Source: Flavobacterium sp. ALD4
GTDB taxonomy: Bacteria > Bacteroidota > Bacteroidia > Flavobacteriales > Flavobacteriaceae
Length of the DNA: 64,000 bases
Direction of reading: 5' to 3'
Assembly (NCBI RefSeq): GCF_002836475.1
Contig: NZ_PJBJ01000030.1
Location: 1,302,001-1,366,000 of the forward strand
Positions 36,164 to 45,137 of this stretch are shown here, piece after piece. Both the position numbers and the translations under genes were made by a program. A model generated the notes under the pieces. The model was not told where the DNA came from. It was given only the letters and a program-made list of their open reading frames with translations, and did not search any database. Each line of letters begins with the position of its first letter. The stretch's first letter is position 1.

Positions 36164-36469
36164 ATGAGAGCAAATGAAAGAGTTTTAGTACTTGAAAAAG
36201 TAGAACAAAGAAAGCATAATATTGGAAGTTGTAAATGGGATAGATACTTGGACGATTATAATAATTATGTTAAGGAATACAATAAACATTATTTGAATGC
36301 GCAAAAAGGGGATGAAAGATCCATATCATTATACCCCTATATGAAAGAGAAATGGGAAGCTTTGAAAAAACGACTTGTTAAAGCATACAACAACAAACGA
36401 TTAAGCGAAAAGCAAGTTAGGAGAGTAATTAAAATTAACATGAAGATTGTTAAAGTGTACTTTAAGTAA
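36164..36469 (+). CDS. Small basic protein of unknown function
   Basis: This 101-residue frame is rich in Lys, Arg and Tyr (ERVLVLEKVEQRKHN at the N-terminus, KVYFK at the end) and predicted mostly helical. No signal peptide or known domain is recognised. The codon pattern and ATG after AT-rich leader sequence look genuine. It lies in an island of small unknown genes between metK and metY. Confidence 0.5.
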   Translation: MRANERVLVLEKVEQRKHNIGSCKWDRYLDDYNNYVKEYNKHYLNAQKGDERSISLYPYMKEKWEALKKRLVKAYNNKRLSEKQVRRVIKINMKIVKVYFK

Positions 36470-36675
36470 AATTACCTGCTCGGGAATCTATTAATAATAG
36501 ATTCATTATGGCGTTTCTATTTCAGTAAAATAAGGTAGCAAACGTATTTTACAATTGTTTTTTTAGCGGTTGTTTAGTAGTAGCAATAGTGTAGATCAAA
36601 AGGGATGTAAAAATTTAAGCAATTGAATTTAAATAGCTTAAATAGAGGAAAAGCAAACGACTAAAAATAATCATC

Positions 36676-36873
36676 ATGAAAACATCAAAAACAACTTCGG
36701 GAAATTCAGATTTTAAATTAAGCGAGCAAAAAGGAGAAAAAGAAGAGTTAGTAAATAAATTAGTTCATCCAAGAATTAAAGCCAAAACAACGAACTCTTT
36801 TGGGGATAAAAACGCTTCAAATTCATTATTGCTTCAAATGTATTCTCAAGAAAATGAAATTTTATTTATCTAG
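36676..36873 (+). CDS. Tiny protein with C-terminal LLLQMYSQENEILFI motif
   Basis: This 65-residue hydrophilic frame (MKTSKTTSGNSDFKLSEQ start) ends in an amphipathic LLLQMYSQENEILFI. The same ending occurs in a second, nonsense-mutated frame at 39255-39461, so it belongs to a small paralogous family. Function is unknown; the conserved C-terminal half suggests a binding segment or a processed peptide. Confidence 0.5.
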   Translation: MKTSKTTSGNSDFKLSEQKGEKEELVNKLVHPRIKAKTTNSFGDKNASNSLLLQMYSQENEILFI

Positions 36874-37042
36874 TTTAATGGAGTCCTAAATTAATGAAAT
36901 ATAATATGAGCAAAAATACTTTGTAGCATCTGTAAATAGATCTAATATTAAGCTTAGCATTAAGTTTAATGAATTTTTTTATAAATAATTGATTATTCGT
37001 GTTTTAACAGAAACGGCTTTAATTGTTATTTTTTGAAATATA

Positions 37043-37074
37043 TTAGGATATAGAAATTATTGTTAGCAGATTTG
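37043..37074 (+). promoter_or_regulatory. Possible promoter of the metY leader
   Basis: CAGATTTG (37067-37074) is one base off TAnnTTTG, with TTAG 20 bases upstream. Transcription would begin shortly before the first leader peptide at 37108. Confidence 0.35.
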
Positions 37075-37107
37075 TGATAAGAAAAAAAAACAATACTGTG
37101 AAATTAA

Positions 37108-37134
37108 ATGTGTGTGATATGTCAAAAGCCATGA
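37108..37134 (+). CDS. Cys-containing leader peptide 1 of metY (MCVICQKP)
   Basis: ATG at 37108 opens an eight-codon frame, MCVICQKP, ending TGA at 37132-37134. It has two Cys codons and lies 11 bases before an attenuator. It is judged a candidate regulatory upstream frame because of composition and position relative to the competing hairpins and to the sulfur gene metY. Confidence 0.5.
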   Translation: MCVICQKP

Positions 37135-37145
37135 AGGAAAATTCC

Positions 37146-37213
37146 TGAGGGTATATTGCTTGAATTTAAGATCTTAAATATAGCAAAAGCTTCCCTCAAA
37201 AAGGGAAGCTTTT
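37146..37213 (+). promoter_or_regulatory. Attenuator 1 of metY: antiterminator versus terminator
   Basis: The terminator is AAAAGCTTCCCT (37185-37196) with AGGGAAGCTTTT (37202-37213) followed by T. A competing structure pairs TGAGGG (37146-37151) with CCCTCA (37193-37198), TTGCT with AGCAA, and the palindrome at 37064+100 to 37079+100 (37164-37179). The two folds share 37185-37196, so only one can form. Confidence 0.65.
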
Positions 37214-37261
37214 TTTTAAAACTAAACAAGAACATTTTTTTAAATATAAATATAATTCAAA

Positions 37262-37351
37262 ATGATCAATATAAATCTCAAACAAGTCAATCAAACTGTT
37301 GCCAAATCTATGATTTGTGCAAAAACCATGATGTGTGTTTGTTTCAGGTGA
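37262..37351 (+). CDS. Met/Cys-rich leader peptide 2 of metY
   Basis: A 29-codon frame starts at 37262 and ends at TGA 37349-37351. Its C-terminal half reads MICAKTMMCVCFR: six of thirteen residues are Met or Cys. In-frame ATGs at 37310, 37328 and 37331 give shorter versions. The stop codon lies inside the 5' arm of a 12-bp stem. The composition directly upstream of O-acetylhomoserine sulfhydrylase argues for a leader peptide that senses Cys or Met supply. Confidence 0.6.
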   Translation: MININLKQVNQTVAKSMICAKTMMCVCFR

Positions 37352-37415
37352 TCCAAAAGTATAAGTTTATATTACAACTTAACCCCCTTTTGGATACCCA
37401 TCTAATAGGGTTTTT
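37347..37415 (+). promoter_or_regulatory. Attenuator 2 of metY
   Basis: GGT-ATCCAAAAG (37347-37359, one bulged G) pairs with CTTTTGGATACC (37387-37398), with a 6-bp TAAGTT/AACTTA hairpin inside. Its 3' arm shares ACC with a weak ACCC/GGGT hairpin followed by TTTT (37396-37415), a possible competing terminator. Whether control is at transcription or translation is unclear. Confidence 0.5.
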
Positions 37416-37453
37416 CATTTAATAAAAAATAATAAAATCAAAAAACTAAAATT

Positions 37454-38728
37454 ATGAGTACTAATAAATTTGAAACAAACGCATTACACGCGGGACATGA
37501 TGTAACAAAACACGCAGGAACTAGAGCAGTGCCTATTTATCAATCATCATCATATGTTTTTGATAATTCCGAGCACGCTGCGAATTTATTCGGCCTTTCT
37601 GAAGCAGGGTATATTTATACAAGATTAAATAATCCAACAAATGATATATTGGAACAACGCCTTGCAGCATTAGAGGGAGGAATAGGAGCTGTAGTTACCG
37701 CTTCTGGAACAGCGGCTATTACAACAGCTTTATTAGTATTGTTGAAAACGGGTGATCATATTGTGGCTTCAAGTAGTTTGTACGGAGGAACATTTAATCT
37801 ATTGCAAACTACTTTGCCTAGACTCGGGATTACAACCACTTTTGTCGATCCTTCTGATCCGGCTAACTTTACTAAGGCAGCGAATGAAAATACAAAAGTG
37901 TTTTTTATCGAAAGCTTGGGTAACCCAAAGTTAGATGTATTAGATATTGAAGCCATTTCCACTGAAGCAAAAGCGTTAAAGGTGCCTTTGATTGTTGATA
38001 ACACTGTGGCTTCTCCTTATTTGCTAAATCCGATAGCGCACGGAGCAAATATTGTTATTCATTCTTTGACAAAATATATCTCAGGTAACGGAACTTCTTT
38101 AGGAGGTGTTGTTGTTGATGCGGGAACTTTTGACTGGAGTAGTGGTCGTTTTCCTGAATTTACAACACCTAATGCTGGTTATCATGGTTTGGTTTATCAC
38201 GAAGCTTTAGGAAACGCCGCTTTTATTGCCAGAGTTAGAATCGAGGGCTTACGTGATTATGGTGCTGCTTTGAGTCCGTTTAATGCGTTCCAAATCATTC
38301 AAGGTTTAGAAACATTAGCCGTTCGTGTAAAAAGACATAGCGAAAACGGATTAGCATTAGCACAATGGCTAGAAAGTCAAGACCAAGTAGAGTGGGTAAA
38401 TTATCCAGGTTTACAATCGAGTAAATATTATGACTTGGCAAAACGTTATTTACCAAAAGGACAAAACGGATTAGTAACCTTTGGTTTAAAAGGTGGTTTT
38501 GAAGCAGCTAAAAAAGTAGCAGACGACACAAAACTATTTTCGTTACTAGCAAATATTGGAGATACAAAATCTTTAATTATTCATCCGGCAAGTACAACGC
38601 ATCAGCAATTATCTGACGAACAACAATTAGCTTCGGGTGTTTCTAAAGATTTAATACGCCTTAGTGTAGGTTTAGAAGATATTGAAGATTTAAAAGCCGA
38701 TTTAAAAGCTGTTTTTGATTCATTTTAA
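37454..38728 (+). CDS. metY: O-acetylhomoserine sulfhydrylase (aminocarboxypropyltransferase)
   Basis: This 424-residue PLP enzyme of the Cys/Met metabolism family makes homocysteine from O-acetylhomoserine and sulfide. The PLP lysine lies in HSLTKYISG near residue 205. ASGTAAITTAL and the ending SVGLEDIEDL are typical. The length (over 420 with the region after the lysine expanded) fits MetY rather than cystathionine gamma-synthase. The substrate would come from the MetX domain encoded 2.4 kb downstream and sulfide from the cys/sir genes. Two leader-peptide attenuators precede it. Confidence 0.92.
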   Translation: MSTNKFETNALHAGHDVTKHAGTRAVPIYQSSSYVFDNSEHAANLFGLSEAGYIYTRLNNPTNDILEQRLAALEGGIGAVVTASGTAAITTALLVLLKTGDHIVASSSLYGGTFNLLQTTLPRLGITTTFVDPSDPANFTKAANENTKVFFIESLGNPKLDVLDIEAISTEAKALKVPLIVDNTVASPYLLNPIAHGANIVIHSLTKYISGNGTSLGGVVVDAGTFDWSSGRFPEFTTPNAGYHGLVYHEALGNAAFIARVRIEGLRDYGAALSPFNAFQIIQGLETLAVRVKRHSENGLALAQWLESQDQVEWVNYPGLQSSKYYDLAKRYLPKGQNGLVTFGLKGGFEAAKKVADDTKLFSLLANIGDTKSLIIHPASTTHQQLSDEQQLASGVSKDLIRLSVGLEDIEDLKADLKAVFDSF

Positions 38729-38997
38729 TTGACCCGTTTTTAAAATTTCTGTTAATCTTGAAGGTAATTTTGGGTGTGATTATTGTCGAATTTGAATATT
38801 AACTGTTTTTGTAATTACAATCATGAAATTAGCGTTAATTTATCGTGAATCATTTGTAATTCAGAAGATTAAATGTCCTTTTTTTTTGGAGGAAAATAGT
38901 AAAGATGAATTTTAATATTTGTAAACCATTTTTAGTCGTATCGAAGAAATTCGGGAGCTTGCAATTGCCTTAAAATTATATAAATAGGTAATAAAAT

Positions 38998-39029
38998 AAA
39001 AGCCTCCCAATATAATTGGGAGGCTTTTA
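38998..39029 (+). terminator. Terminator downstream of metY
   Basis: AAAGCCTCCCAAT and ATTGGGAGGCTTT make a 13-bp stem with a 3-base loop and T-rich end. It lies about 270 bases after the metY stop, and nothing recognisable lies between. Confidence 0.82.
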
Positions 39030-39254
39030 TTTTTAAACAAATTTTAGCTTTCATAATAAAAAAATAAATGAAGATATTTTTAAATAAGAAGATTCAGATC
39101 CTTGTCGCAATGTTTTGAGCGGAGGCCTGTTGATACTAAAAATATAAGCTCGTATGACTTAAATCCTTTTGGTGTTTTTTCTAAGAGGATTTTTTATACT
39201 AATATCTCGATCAAAGAATAATAATAGAAAACAAACAACTTAAATGCATATGTC

Positions 39255-39461
39255 ATGAGTATGGCAAACAAACTTTCAAGGTCATGGGGACTTCTTAAAA
39301 ATATAAGGGGCAAAAAAAACAGCAACAATATAATTGCAATTGATGAATGAGTTAATCCAAGATTAGATATGAATATATCCAACGGGAAAAATGCCGATAA
39401 TATCTTTAATTCAATACTCCTTTTAATGTATTCAAAGGAAAACGATACTCTTTTTATTTAA
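39255..39461 (+). pseudogene. Nonsense-mutated paralogue of the tiny LLLxMYSxEN protein
   Basis: In one frame an ATG at 39255 gives 31 codons, then TGA (39348-39350), then VNPRLDMN and, after a variable stretch, ILLLMYSKENDTLFI to a TAA. The tail matches the 65-residue protein at 36676 (LVHPRIKA, LLLQMYSQENEILFI). The TGA aligns with a Leu codon there and could arise from TTA by one change. An internal ATG at 39369 could still express a 30-residue C-terminal piece. The N-terminal halves do not match. Confidence 0.5.
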
Positions 39462-39578
39462 TTGAAAGTTATAAGACATAGCTTTTTACACGCGAGTAAT
39501 TTCTGAATTGTTTGATTCAGCTAGGTCTTGCGTTTTTTTGTTAAATATATTTTTCGCTAATAATCAGAATGGTAAAAG

Positions 39579-39610
39579 TTTGGTTGTTATAAAAATATGT
39601 AGTTAATTTG
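39579..39610 (+). promoter_or_regulatory. Promoter of the metX-thrA operon
   Basis: TTTG (39579-39582) and TTAATTTG (39603-39610) are separated by 20 bases, a near-consensus Bacteroidota promoter. Transcription starts upstream of the SAM-I riboswitch. Confidence 0.6.
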
Positions 39611-39639
39611 CAGTAGTAAGTTCACGCACGTATTGAAAT

Positions 39640-39744
39640 GTTATAAAGAAAGGACGAGGGATTAGACCCGATGAAGCCTTAGCAACCCTTCGAGAAATCG
39701 GAGAAGGTGCTGCATTCTACCACTACTAAAAGTGGGAAGATAAC
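39640..39744 (+). promoter_or_regulatory. SAM-I (S-box) riboswitch upstream of metX-thrA
   Basis: The core is unmistakable: GGACGAGGGA, then CCCGATGAAGCCTTAGCAACC, GGTGCTGCATTCTACC and GGGAAGATAAC. Stem P1 is GTTAT (39640-39644) with ATAAC (39740-39744). Downstream, a weak CTAG...CTAG hairpin before a T run could be the expression platform. SAM binding should shut off the homoserine branch to methionine. Confidence 0.95.
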
Positions 39745-39820
39745 AACAAGGATTTTTCTAGTATTTACCTAGTTTTTTCTTTTTAATATTTCCAAATACA
39801 AATCAAAAAACATAAAAGAT

Positions 39821-42800
39821 TTGAAATTGGAAAATAAAGCATCCCATATTACCGTCCAAAATTTCACCACACATAATGGTGCTTTTTATGCTACACTAAA
39901 CTTAAGTTTTCAGGTTTTTGGTGCTCCTTTGCATACCGCTCCTATTATTTTAATTAATCACGCCTTGACGGGGAATTCACAAGTAATTGGGGAATCTGGA
40001 TGGTGGAATGATATCGTGGGAGTAGATAAAACCATAGATACTAGAAAATATACAATTGTCTCTTTTGACGTTCCAGGTAATGGTTTCAATTCAGCTACTA
40101 TCGAAAATTACAGAGATTTTATAGCAAGAGATATCGCTAGAATTTTTATCGAAGGGCTTCGCGCTTTAAAGATTTATAATTTATTCGCTCTCATCGGAGG
40201 TTCTGTGGGTGGTGGAATTGCTTGGGAGATTTTGGCTTTAGAGCCAAAATTAGCTCAAAACTTTATTCCCATTGCTACAGATTGGAAAGCGACTGATTGG
40301 TTGATTGCTAATTGTTATTTGCAGGAGCAAATCCTAAATAATTCTAAAAGACCTATTGAAGATGCGCGTGTTCATGCTATGTTGTGCTACCGCACTCCGG
40401 AGTCTTTTAAGGTGAAGTTTAATAGAGATATCAATACACAATTAGAAACTTTTCAAGTGGAGAGTTGGCTTAATTATCATGGAGAAAAGTTAGAGAAAAG
40501 GTTTCAACTTTCAGCTTATAAAATGATGAACCAACTTTTAAAAACGATTGATATTACTCGGAACAACGAGTCGCTAGAATCGATTATTTCAAAGGTAGAT
40601 GCTAATATCTACATTGTAGGAATCAATTCGGATTTGTTTTTTACTGCGAAGGAGAATAGAGATACCTATAATGAAATCAGAAAATTTAAAAATAATGTAT
40701 TCTATAGCGAGATTGACTCACAACACGGGCACGATGCCTTTTTGATAGAATACGAACAATTAGACAATTTATTAGAGGTTGTTTTTAAAAATAAAAAGCA
40801 GATGAAAATAGTGAAGTTTGGTGGTAAATCTTTAGCAAATGGAGAAGGCGTCAATACAGTTTTAGATATTATCGAGGGTAAAATAAAGCAAGAAGAGAAA
40901 ATCGCTATCGTGGTTTCGGCAAGAGGGAAAGCAACTGATGAGCTGGACGATATTCTTACTATTGCAGCAAAAAACGGAAATTACAAACCGCTTTTAGAGA
41001 GTTTTAAAACGTATCAAAAAGGAGGTTTTGATGCAGTCGATTTTTCAATAGAATTTGATAAATTAGATAAGCTTTTTGAAGGCGTTAGTTTGATTGGGGA
41101 TTATAGTGTGAAGATTCAAGACCAAATTTTAGCTCAAGGGGAAGTGCTTTCGGCTAAATTAATAGTGTTTTTATTGAATCATAGAGGTATTCCTGCAAAA
41201 CTAGCAGACACTAGAGAACTAATTATTACTGATTCTAATTTTGGAGACGCACAACCATTAGATGCGATTTCTAAAAAGAATATTATCCAAATATTTAATG
41301 ATAATAAAGAGGCTGTTCTGGTGATTACAGGTTTTATTGGTTCGAATGATAAATACGAAACCACAACTTTGGGCAGAAACGGAAGTAACTACACTGCATC
41401 ATTAGTGGCTAATTATATCAACGCGGAAGAATTACAAAACTTCACTCATGTAGATGGCATTTATACTGCTAATCCGGAATTGGTGTTAGATGCTAAAAAA
41501 ATTGAATCCTTGTCTTATAGCGAAGCAAATGAAATGGCTAATTTTGGGGCAACTATACTGAATGCTAAAACAATTATTCCGCTGCTAGAAAAGAACATCC
41601 CACTCCGAATTCTGAATACGTTCAATCACGAGAATAATGGGACATTAATCACTTCAAACTCTAATGCATCAGGTATTAAAACATTGTCAGTTTTAGAAAA
41701 TGTGTCGTTAATAAATCTAGAAGGAAGAGGATTGCTCGGGAAAACTGGAGTTGATGCACGGATTTTCAGGGTAATGGGAGACAATGATATTAGCGTAAGC
41801 ATCATATCACAAGGATCTTCAGAAAGAGGAATTGGCCTTGTGGTTGCTGCTGATAAAGCGAATAAAGCGATCATTGAGCTAGAAAAAGAATTTGAAAATG
41901 ATTTCTATTCTAAGGATGTCAATAAAATCACAGTTGTTGACAACGTTTCTGTAATTTCAATAATAGGTCAGGACTTGAGTACCTTTCATAAGCCTTACAC
42001 GGCATTGATAAAAAATAAAATCGTACCTATTTTATTCAACAATACAGTAACGGGTAAAAATGTGAGTTTGGTTGTCAAAAAATCAGAACTAAACAAAGCC
42101 TTAAATGTTATTCACGGAGAGATTTTTGGCGTAGCCAAGAAAATAAATATTGCCATTTTTGGACATGGATTAGTAGGTGGTACTTTGATTAATCAAATAT
42201 TAGAGTCGGCTGCGGCCATTGAAAAACGAAAAGATATTAAGCTCAATGTTTTTGCTATTGCTAATTCTAAAAAAGTGCTGCTTAACAAAAACGGAATTAA
42301 TACGAACTGGAAAAAAGAGATACATACTGATGGAATTGCGTACAATTTAAATGATATAATCGAGTTTGCAACTGAACATCATTTAGAGAATTTGATTGCG
42401 ATAGATAATACGGCATCATCTACTTTTGTAGAAAATTACATTCCGCTGGTTGATAGTAGTTTTGATTTAATTTCATCTAATAAAGTGGCTAATACATTGA
42501 GTTATGGTTTTTATAAAGAACTGAGAACTGTTTTAGAAAAAAATCAAAAGAATTATTTATACGAAACCAATGTAGGCGCTGGATTACCATTAATTGATAC
42601 CATAAAATTATTGCATCTTTCTGGTGAGAATATCACCAAAATAAAAGGGGTTTTCTCAGGTACATTAAGTTATTTATTCAATAATTTTTCGTCAAAGGAT
42701 GTCCCGTTTAGCGAAATATTGAAAGAAGCTATTGATAACGGATTCACGGAACCGGACCCAAGAGAGGATTTATGTGGAAATGATGTGGGTAGAAAATTAT

Positions 42801-43213
42801 TGATTTTGGCTAGAGAGTTGGATTTGCAGAATGAATTTGAAGAAATAGATATTGAGAATTTAATTCCAAAACATTTACGTGAAGGAAGTGCGGGCGATTT
42901 CTTGAATAAATTAAAGGAATTTGATCCTATTTATGACAAAATAAAAAGAGAACAAAAACCACATCACGTGTTGCGATACATAGGTGAATTGTCGGGGGAT
43001 TTGCAACATGACAAAGGAATACTGGAAGTAAAATTAGTTTCCGTACCTTCGGATACTGCTTTAGGAGGATTGAAAGGTTCTGATTCTTTCTTCGAAATAT
43101 ACACAGAATCATATGGTGACAGACCTATTGTGATACAGGGAGCTGGAGCTGGTTCTGCAGTTACTGCCAGAGGAGTTTTTGGGGATATATTGAGACTTTC
43201 TGATAAAGGGTAA
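39821..43213 (+). CDS. Trifunctional fusion: homoserine O-acetyltransferase / aspartokinase / homoserine dehydrogenase
   Basis: This 1130-residue protein is three enzymes in one. Residues 1-327 are a MetX-like alpha/beta hydrolase with nucleophile Ser128 in GGSVGGG, Asp in NSDLFF and His304 in HGHDAF. From Met328 an aspartokinase begins (KIVKFGGKSLA), followed by ACT domains around 600-770. Homoserine dehydrogenase starts near 779 with the NAD motif GHGLVGG (781-787) and GFTEPDPREDLCGNDVGRK (split signature). It thus covers aspartate phosphorylation, aspartate-semialdehyde reduction and homoserine acetylation; only aspartate-semialdehyde dehydrogenase is missing. The best start is TTG at 39821; no in-frame ATG is nearby. 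The SAM-I riboswitch is 77 bases upstream. Confidence 0.92.
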   Translation: MKLENKASHITVQNFTTHNGAFYATLNLSFQVFGAPLHTAPIILINHALTGNSQVIGESGWWNDIVGVDKTIDTRKYTIVSFDVPGNGFNSATIENYRDFIARDIARIFIEGLRALKIYNLFALIGGSVGGGIAWEILALEPKLAQNFIPIATDWKATDWLIANCYLQEQILNNSKRPIEDARVHAMLCYRTPESFKVKFNRDINTQLETFQVESWLNYHGEKLEKRFQLSAYKMMNQLLKTIDITRNNESLESIISKVDANIYIVGINSDLFFTAKENRDTYNEIRKFKNNVFYSEIDSQHGHDAFLIEYEQLDNLLEVVFKNKKQMKIVKFGGKSLANGEGVNTVLDIIEGKIKQEEKIAIVVSARGKATDELDDILTIAAKNGNYKPLLESFKTYQKGGFDAVDFSIEFDKLDKLFEGVSLIGDYSVKIQDQILAQGEVLSAKLIVFLLNHRGIPAKLADTRELIITDSNFGDAQPLDAISKKNIIQIFNDNKEAVLVITGFIGSNDKYETTTLGRNGSNYTASLVANYINAEELQNFTHVDGIYTANPELVLDAKKIESLSYSEANEMANFGATILNAKTIIPLLEKNIPLRILNTFNHENNGTLITSNSNASGIKTLSVLENVSLINLEGRGLLGKTGVDARIFRVMGDNDISVSIISQGSSERGIGLVVAADKANKAIIELEKEFENDFYSKDVNKITVVDNVSVISIIGQDLSTFHKPYTALIKNKIVPILFNNTVTGKNVSLVVKKSELNKALNVIHGEIFGVAKKINIAIFGHGLVGGTLINQILESAAAIEKRKDIKLNVFAIANSKKVLLNKNGINTNWKKEIHTDGIAYNLNDIIEFATEHHLENLIAIDNTASSTFVENYIPLVDSSFDLISSNKVANTLSYGFYKELRTVLEKNQKNYLYETNVGAGLPLIDTIKLLHLSGENITKIKGVFSGTLSYLFNNFSSKDVPFSEILKEAIDNGFTEPDPREDLCGNDVGRKLLILARELDLQNEFEEIDIENLIPKHLREGSAGDFLNKLKEFDPIYDKIKREQKPHHVLRYIGELSGDLQHDKGILEVKLVSVPSDTALGGLKGSDSFFEIYTESYGDRPIVIQGAGAGSAVTARGVFGDILRLSDKG

Positions 43214-43329
43214 GTTAAGTGTTCTGTATTTTATTAGTGAGTATTCAGAAAGAGTAGGCCAGTAAAAATTAAAAATCCGCTGAACGGACGTTTTAAAACC
43301 GTGTCATCAGCGTTCAAAAAAATAAAAAT

Positions 43330-43764
43330 ATGAAAATTACATTAAACAGAGTAAACGAGAATTACCATTTTGAATTAAAAAACGAACGTGGACATTTAGT
43401 AAATGTAGATAACCGTTCTGAATTTGGCGGCGATGATCTCGGAGCTAGCCCTATGGAGTTAGTTTTGATGGGTGTTGCGGGATGCAGCGCTATCGATATG
43501 ATTTCAATTCTAAAGAAGCAGCGACAAGAGATCAGTTCTTTTAAAGCTGAGGTAGAAGGAGAGCGTGTTCAAGTAGGAGAAGCGAAGCCGTTTAAAGATA
43601 TTCATGTTATTTTTTATCTAGAAGGTGACATTAAAGAAGATAAAGCTGCTAAAGCCGCACAACTTTCTTTTGAGAAATACTGCTCCGTTTCTAAAACATT
43701 AGAACCAACCGCAACGATACACTATAAAGTAGTTTTAAATGGAGTGGAATTAGTAAAAGTCTAA
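43330..43764 (+). CDS. OsmC/Ohr-family protein
   Basis: This 144-residue protein has the OsmC fold: an N-terminal beta-sheet, then GASPMELVLMGVAGCSAIDMISIL with the first redox Cys, and the second in KYCSVSKTLEPT. Family members reduce organic hydroperoxides or handle reactive sulfur. Position inside the methionine operon suggests a sulfur-related or thiol-protective role, which is inference. It starts 116 bases after the fusion gene. Confidence 0.88.
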   Translation: MKITLNRVNENYHFELKNERGHLVNVDNRSEFGGDDLGASPMELVLMGVAGCSAIDMISILKKQRQEISSFKAEVEGERVQVGEAKPFKDIHVIFYLEGDIKEDKAAKAAQLSFEKYCSVSKTLEPTATIHYKVVLNGVELVKV

Positions 43765-43862
43765 TTATAAACGTTTTAGAACAAGATAAAACATAATACT
43801 ATTTTGTGAACCTTAGAGCTTCCTTTTTGAATCTTTGTGGAACACTTTTAATAATTAACTGC

Positions 43863-45035
43863 ATGAACGAAGAAGAATTTGGTTTTGAAACTGAAGCCAT
43901 CCGTACCCAATTAGAGCGCACCCAATATTTAGAGCACTCGGTGCCATTGTACTTAACTTCTAGTTTTGTATTTGAAGACGCCGAAGATATGCGTGCCTCA
44001 TTTGCCGAAGAGAAAGATAGAAATATTTATAGCCGCTACAGCAACCCGAACACTAATGAGTTTGTGGAAAAAGTATGTAAGATGGAAGGGGCAACTGCTG
44101 GTTTTGCCTTTGCTTCTGGAATGGCTGCCGTGTATTCAACGATGGCTGCTTTATTAAATTCTGGCGATCACATTGTCTCTTCGAGTAGTGTTTTTGGAGC
44201 GACACATTCCTTGTTTATCAATTATTTTCCAAAGTGGAATATTCAAACATCGTATTTTGATATTAACAAGCCAGAAACGATCGAAAGCTTCATCACACCA
44301 AGTACAAAGATTCTTTTTGCTGAATCGCCTACGAATCCAGCAGTCGACATTATAGATTTGGAACTGCTAGGAGTAATTGCCAAAAAGCATAATTTGATTT
44401 TAATAATAGATAACTGCTTTGCAACTCCTTATTTACAGCAACCTATGAAATGGGGTGCGCACTTGGTAGTACATTCAGCTACAAAGTTAATGGACGGTCA
44501 AGGACGAGTTTTGGGCGGAATAACCGTTGGTGATCCTGAATTGATTCAAAAAATTTATTTGTTTTCTCGACTTACTGGGCCTTCTTTGTCCCCATTCAAC
44601 GCTTGGGTGTTATCAAAAAGTTTAGAGACGTTGGCGATTCGTTTAGATAGACATTGTGAAAATGCCCTGAAGGTAGCGGAGTTTTTAGAGCAGCATCCAA
44701 ATGTGAATCGAGTAAAATACCCGTTTTTAAAATCGCATCCACAATATGAAATTGCTAAAAAACAAATGAAGTTGGGAGGTAGCATCGTAGCTTTTGAAAT
44801 AAAAGGTGGTCTTGAAGCAGGAAGAAACTTTTTGGATAAAATAAAATTATGTTCGTTATCCCCTAATTTGGGAGATACCAGAACCATTGTTACACATCCG
44901 GCATCAACAACACACAGTAAATTATCTGTTGACGAAAGATTAGCGGTAAGCATTACTGATGGTTTAGTGCGTGTTTCTGTAGGGCTGGAGACCGTGAAAG
45001 ATGTCATTGCCGATTTAGAGCAGGCGCTGTCATAG
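43863..45035 (+). CDS. metZ: O-succinyl/O-acetylhomoserine sulfhydrylase-type trans-sulfuration enzyme
   Basis: This 390-residue PLP enzyme is of the Cys/Met metabolism family. PLP lysine lies in HSATKLMDGQGR, and FASGMAAVYSTMAALL and the ending RVSVGLETVKDV are present. The start at 43863 (MNEEEFGFETEAIRTQ) matches MetZ-type proteins; 19 upstream codons are rejected as non-conserved. It may use sulfide, making it a second sulfhydrylase beside metY, or cysteine as a cystathionine synthase. The exact reaction cannot be told. Confidence 0.82.
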   Translation: MNEEEFGFETEAIRTQLERTQYLEHSVPLYLTSSFVFEDAEDMRASFAEEKDRNIYSRYSNPNTNEFVEKVCKMEGATAGFAFASGMAAVYSTMAALLNSGDHIVSSSSVFGATHSLFINYFPKWNIQTSYFDINKPETIESFITPSTKILFAESPTNPAVDIIDLELLGVIAKKHNLILIIDNCFATPYLQQPMKWGAHLVVHSATKLMDGQGRVLGGITVGDPELIQKIYLFSRLTGPSLSPFNAWVLSKSLETLAIRLDRHCENALKVAEFLEQHPNVNRVKYPFLKSHPQYEIAKKQMKLGGSIVAFEIKGGLEAGRNFLDKIKLCSLSPNLGDTRTIVTHPASTTHSKLSVDERLAVSITDGLVRVSVGLETVKDVIADLEQALS

Positions 45036-45137
45036 ATTTTAGATTTGGGATTAACGATTTTACATTGTAGATTTGGTACTAAGAATTGAAAAATCTTAAA
45101 TTGGTACTCGATATTCAACAATCATAAATCGTTACAA

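Noticed and set aside
37156..37422. 88-codon open frame upstream of metY
   Set aside because: It runs through the first terminator, the second leader peptide and its stem. Its composition looks random, and the regulatory reading explains the region better.
39161..39195. Possible weak terminator (AATCCT/AGGATT with T run)
   Set aside because: The stem is only six pairs with a long T-rich loop, and no gene clearly ends there.
39194..39382. Minus-strand 62-codon hydrophobic frame
   Set aside because: It is antisense to the paralogous tiny-protein remnant and has no supporting features.
43806..43862. Upstream start for metZ
   Set aside because: The 19 extra codons are hydrophobic and unlike the family; MNEEEFGFETEAIRTQ at 43863 is the expected start.
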